Assembly: GCA_019828595.1 (NCBI GenBank)
Contig: JAHQRK010000009.1
Coordinates: 930,001 to 994,000 of the forward strand
DNA: 64,000 nucleotides
DNA from: Aphanomyces cochlioides
Lineage: Eukaryota; Oomycota; Saprolegniomycetes; Saprolegniales; Verrucalvaceae
Direction of reading: 5' to 3'
Position numbers and translations under genes: made by a program. The notes under the pieces are model-generated. The model was given only the letters and a program-made list of their open reading frames with translations, made no database searches and had not been told where the DNA came from. Below, one piece after another: positions 60,457 to 64,000 of the stretch; the stretch's first letter is position 1, and the number at the start of each line of letters is the position of its first letter.

Positions 60457-62653
60457 TTACCACTGAATTTGGATCGCGATTTGGTTCCAGACGCAAAGCA
60501 GCAACAAGTTGCCATTTGAATATGAGAAAGCAATCGAAGTCATAATTAGACAAAGAGAGGAAAGCAATTTGTGGATCCAGGCTTGTAAATCCTCGGCTAT
60601 CTTGGAGTGATCCCTACGTCGTGATTTGTGAGCGCGGGCACAGGAACAAAGAAGTTTTACCAAGACCAGGTCGCAGTCATTGGCACCAAATCCTTTTAAC
60701 TCGTGGTCGAAACTGAAGTGACTCCATTGTTCCATTGACGGTTGATCTGGGAGTAAAGATGCATAAAAGACTTGGAATGTGTCGGAAAACATTTGCAAAG
60801 TTGAGCTGACTTGAGCATTTGGCAAGAGTTTTGCAATGAAATTCTGCACGATTTCAAAGTCCACAGGGAGACAAAAGCACTCCGCATGGGGACTCAATTC
60901 TGGAATCTACAACAGCTTTGTCAAATCCGTGAAGAGATTTCCAACCAACGTCATGAAGATTGTCCGAAAAATGAACAGTAGCATCGCCAAAGAGCATTCC
61001 GAAGGGTGAATCAGTCGAGAGCGAGTGAATAGCAGCAAGGAAACGAAAAGCTTGCACTGGAAAAAGAATCAAACTCTTGCGATTCAAAGTCTGAGCATGC
61101 TCGAGTATTTCTTGTAGTGTTTTGTCCAGGCTGGTATCGTCGTAGTAATGATTCAAGTTATTCAAAAGGCTTGGATAAAAAACATCCGCGCGGTCATCCG
61201 TTAGTACTTGGTTTGTGTCCTTTGAGTCAACCTAAAAGATGGATATGTTATGGGAGTGATGTACTGTCAGTGTTGTTACCATGAATGCATCAGTAGGCAG
61301 CGAGTCCAGAAAGTAGTTTCCCACAAGAAACACAGGCCGCTTTGCCGGTTGAAACACTTCGTTGGCGATTCGTAAATGCACTGGTTCTTTGTTCACCTAG
61401 TGGCGCATGGTCAGGACAAAAATATACTGCAGAGCATACTATGGCTTGGCAGTCCATGACAGCAAAATCAACAGCGTGCGTGTGAACTTGCAAAATATTC
61501 TGGAAGGATGGATGCTGTCTACGAGATTCCACAACTTGTTCACTCAAATCGGTGAGTATAACGCAAGGGCGAATGTCATCGGTTAGCTTCGCTTCCTTTA
61601 GGAGCTGGAGTAATTCGCGAATGAAAGCAGCTGCGAACTTGCAAGAACCACTGCCACCTTCCAAGACGTAGCAGTTGACTTCTGGCTCAGTTGGGAGAAG
61701 GTCATTGCGGTGACAGTCGGCAAAGAACTGAAAGACAACTCCTAAGGATATTCAAGGTTAAAATCGATCCGAAGTGGTGTGCGCAGACGGGCATAGGCTT
61801 GGGCAATGAACATACTGCTAGAGACTCCGTATGGAATGAGATTGGAGCTCCATGCCTGAATGCCTTGAGCCTTGTAGAAGTCTTGTTGCGTCAACCATAC
61901 CAGGGACTGGGAGAGTGGTTTCAGGTGGTCGTCGGTGGAGGAAGTGGTTTCCACGTGAGCAAAAAGCATTTTGTTTGCAGATGTTGAAGGAGAAGAGTTT
62001 GCAGCCTTATCAAAGAAGTCAAGAATATCTGGACATGTTGGTGCCCATAACAACACTCGATGGAGTTCCGTCAACATGTTGTTGAACTGCCTTGAGGTCG
62101 TCAGGAGAGGCATTTTCTTCTTGAACATGGGTAAATAGAATTTGAAGACGTTTGGATCGTACTGGGTCAGTCGGAGCACTACCAATGCCAATTGTAGTGG
62201 TGTTGACACTAAATCTTTGGCGAATTGCATAACTTCGGCTGCGACGATACGACCAACATGGTATACTGGGGCTCTCAGTGGACGACAGACAAAATCGAAA
62301 GCAGCAGTTGACATTGGCTCGAGTGAATGGAGATGCATGTGGCGTGGCAGTGTTACCTCGCTCGGGTCAATTGCCAAGTCAATCCATAGATAATGCAAGG
62401 TAGGATCCGCTTGAAGAGCATTGAAAACTTGTAACCATGTCGATTTGTCATGCGTTGATTTCATTACAACGACACAAGACTGAGCCGGTGTCTTTCGGAT
62501 CAGATCAAGGTTCTCACCAGTATGAGCAAACTGAACGGACGGATTGATGTTATCTATGTGCTTCAGTGCATCGTCTGCGTGAAAGACGACAGTCTGAGGT
62601 GCATGGATCACCGTGGCAAATCGGCGCGCCACCTCCAAGACTTGCATCAACAT
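60457..62653 (-). CDS. SAM-dependent methyltransferase-like protein
   Basis: Five exons: 62653-61789, 61741-61440, 61396-61280, 61231-60950 and 60906-60457. Introns are 43-48 nt and the sum of 2016 nt gives 671 residues. The N-terminal half includes LTQQDFYKAQGIQAW and FIAQAYARV just before the catalytic region. Motif I is YVLEGGSGSCKFAAAF (about residues 311-326), then ILTDLSEQVVESRRQHPSF and FLVGNYFLDSLPTDAF. These match a family of eukaryotic methyltransferase-fold proteins of unknown substrate. The acceptor at 61742 was chosen because it alone keeps frame. The extreme C-terminus (IAFSYSNGNLLLLCVW) looks less conserved. Same strand as the ABC gene, about 1.2 kb away. Confidence 0.72.
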
Positions 62654-62667
62654 ACCTCAATCTTGTA

Positions 62668-62745
62668 TCTTATCCGGATTCAATAATCCGGATAAACTTT
62701 ATCAGATATCCGGTAGTTCGGAGTCAAACTATCCGGATAAACTAT
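62668..62745. promoter_or_regulatory. TATCCGGATA palindrome cluster upstream of the methyltransferase gene
   Basis: Within 95 bp of the minus-strand start (62653) lie TTATCCGGATT, AATCCGGATAAA, ATATCCGG and CTATCCGGATAAA. The same core occurs between 48770 and 48913 and near 63616-63670. Confidence 0.4.
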
Positions 62746-62896
62746 GCAAGTGGTAGAAACACCTTAATCTTTTCATACTTGAAGATTCAGCACATGTCAT
62801 TCCGAGTTGTGCAAGAAAATGAGCGTTCTACTCGCCGCTCAACCTGTAGTGTTGTTTTCAGAACGCAGTGCACATGAACACCGGTATAATACAAAA

Positions 62897-63579
62897 TAGG
62901 GTGGGCAAAATGGCGGTTTTGGCTCAATACTACCGACGGAGTACTCCGTCGCACTCCGTAGAGATAAGGGTAGTGTTACGACAAGCATATGTGCAAGGCA
63001 TGTATAAACCTTATTCCTGTCAATTCTTTAGCTTCATGCTGCTCGAAAGAAATGTGATGACAGCTTGCTGGATGAACTCAGACGTTGCTGGAGTGAATCC
63101 AGAAGGTTCATGTGGTCTGGTGTGTCAATGTGGTCACCGTCCTCAACGTCAGGAACACTGAGTAAAGTGCTAAAATCAATGCTATCGTATCAAATCTCTC
63201 AGTGCTGCGTTGCAGCGTGCTTCGAGATGCCAATGCATCTTGTGAGTGTCGGGTACAAGCATCGCTTTGCAGTACTTGCATTCACTTTTTCGTTTGGATT
63301 CTATGATCACTTCTTTGAAGTGATCCCACATCGCGCTTCTTTTCTTTCTATCGGTCATAGCGAGCAGATTGGGTTGTGGTTTCACCAACCGAGCAATAGA
63401 TGCTCTATTTTTAGCGGCACTGCGAATCTTATGAGCCGAACGCCATGAATATCAACCGTCGAACATGAGCAATTCATGACTTGTCCCAATACGACAGTCG
63501 CGATTATTCTTATCACTCCTTTTACTCCGACATACTCCCTCCGGAGTTCGTACTCCCTTCAGAGTACTTGCCCACCCTA
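62897..63579. mobile_element. hAT-derived non-autonomous element with BED finger
   Basis: Termini TAGGGTGGGCAA (62897) and TTGCCCACCCTA (63579) are perfect inverted repeats, flanked by the octamer ATACAAAA at 62889-62896 and 63580-63587. An 8-bp duplication is diagnostic of hAT-type insertion. Subterminal GTACTCCG repeats lie at both ends. Only the N-terminal BED-like part of the transposase survives inside. Confidence 0.85.
63182..63388 (-). pseudogene. BED zinc-finger fragment of a hAT transposase
   Basis: A 68-codon frame with SAMWDHFKEV, ECKYCKAMLVPD and MHWHLEARC, the W..F, CxxC, H...C arrangement of BED fingers, which bind transposon DNA. It lies inside the 62897-63579 hAT-derived element. 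The rest of the transposase is absent. Confidence 0.75.
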
Positions 63580-63587
63580 ATACAAAA

Positions 63588-64000
63588 TGCCCAGATAATA
63601 TGATAGCTAGCAATATTATCCGGATTGTGGTGTCCTCGATTATCCGGGAAATGTGAGTTATCCGGATATTGTTGCCTTGTTGTGTCGCAAGCATTGCAGT
63701 GGCGTCTTTTTTTCGACAGAGTGTCCAACAGTGGTTGAAATGGACTTGCCCATCTTCCCACTCCTGAATAGAGCACAGGATGAGAAGACTCACGGCAGTG
63801 GACAGGATGCAAGAGTATGCGAAACGTCAACATGCACAAGCCAATTATCGTGCCGGCTGGTTGTCCGGATGCTGCACACACTTGCCATGTTTGAAACGCG
63901 TCTTTTACTCTATTTAAATATAGTTTTAAATATGTTTTGAAGGTTTAAAATGTAAAAAAGACAGAATTAAAAAATATGAAAAAACGTCTGGAACAACGAC
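63588..64000. other. Window edge, no firm gene
   Basis: Contains another cluster of TATCCGGAT-like palindromes (63616-63670). A plus-strand frame with RRLTAVDRMQEYAKRQHAQ (about 63780-63860) looks weakly coding and may be the first exon of a gene running off the window. Confidence 0.35.

Noticed and set aside
63522..63881. A minus-strand 119-codon frame at the right edge
   Set aside because: It runs through the hAT terminus and its target duplication, which a real exon would not be expected to do.

Overview
The window looks like nuclear DNA of an oomycete, most likely a saprolegnialean such as Aphanomyces or Saprolegnia; that assignment is inference. It rests on short spliceosomal introns (35-51 nt where I could place them), a flagellar radial-spoke gene, a Na+/K+-type P-ATPase, and a transposon mix typical of these genomes (Helitron, Crypton, Merlin, PIF/Harbinger, hAT, pogo, Tc1/mariner, Ty3/gypsy). 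I see no rRNA gene, CRISPR array or bacterial-style operon.

The window has two halves. Positions 1 to about 43,100 are a nested transposon graveyard. From the left: a 753-bp Merlin remnant with an exact 8-bp target duplication; a Helitron (7328 to 1210, minus) whose 3' end abuts the 5' end of a second Helitron copy; a pogo transposase gene split by a whole mariner element; a pair of equal-length 630-bp inverted arms, one carrying a MITE; a degenerate Crypton; a complete Ty3/gypsy LTR element (18081-25453, target duplication GGTAA) carrying a spliced antisense gene; a second Crypton copy with a nested element; a DDE-transposase fragment; a hAT element inside or beside a PIF element; an intact mariner transposase; a Merlin fragment fused to a Myb/NAM-like ORF; a second PIF element; another Tc1/IS630-like pseudogene; and two divergent Crypton fragments.

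Positions 43,189-62,653 are compact and gene-rich, with seven host genes: an unusual Na+/K+-type P-ATPase (+), a radial spoke head 4/6 homologue (-), a RanBP2-zinc-finger protein (+), the Golgi pH regulator GPHR (-), a MYND-finger protein (+), an ABC half-transporter (-) and a methyltransferase-like protein (-). I worked out exon structures by hand, and the summed coding lengths of all six spliced genes are exact multiples of three. The genes are mostly convergent or divergent pairs. The ZnF and GPHR stop codons lie 13 bp apart, and the RSP and ZnF genes share a 142-bp divergent promoter rich in TATCCGGATA palindromes. The same palindrome recurs upstream of the methyltransferase gene and near the right edge. 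No single pathway links these genes; the ATPase, GPHR and ABC protein are membrane transporters or channels, and the RSP homologue belongs to the zoospore flagellum.

The strongest candidates for something undescribed are the spliced antisense ORF in the gypsy element, the ATPase with a ~280-residue extracellular M7-M8 loop and a lost ion-binding aspartate, the head-to-tail Helitron junction, and the recurring TATCCGGATA promoter palindromes.
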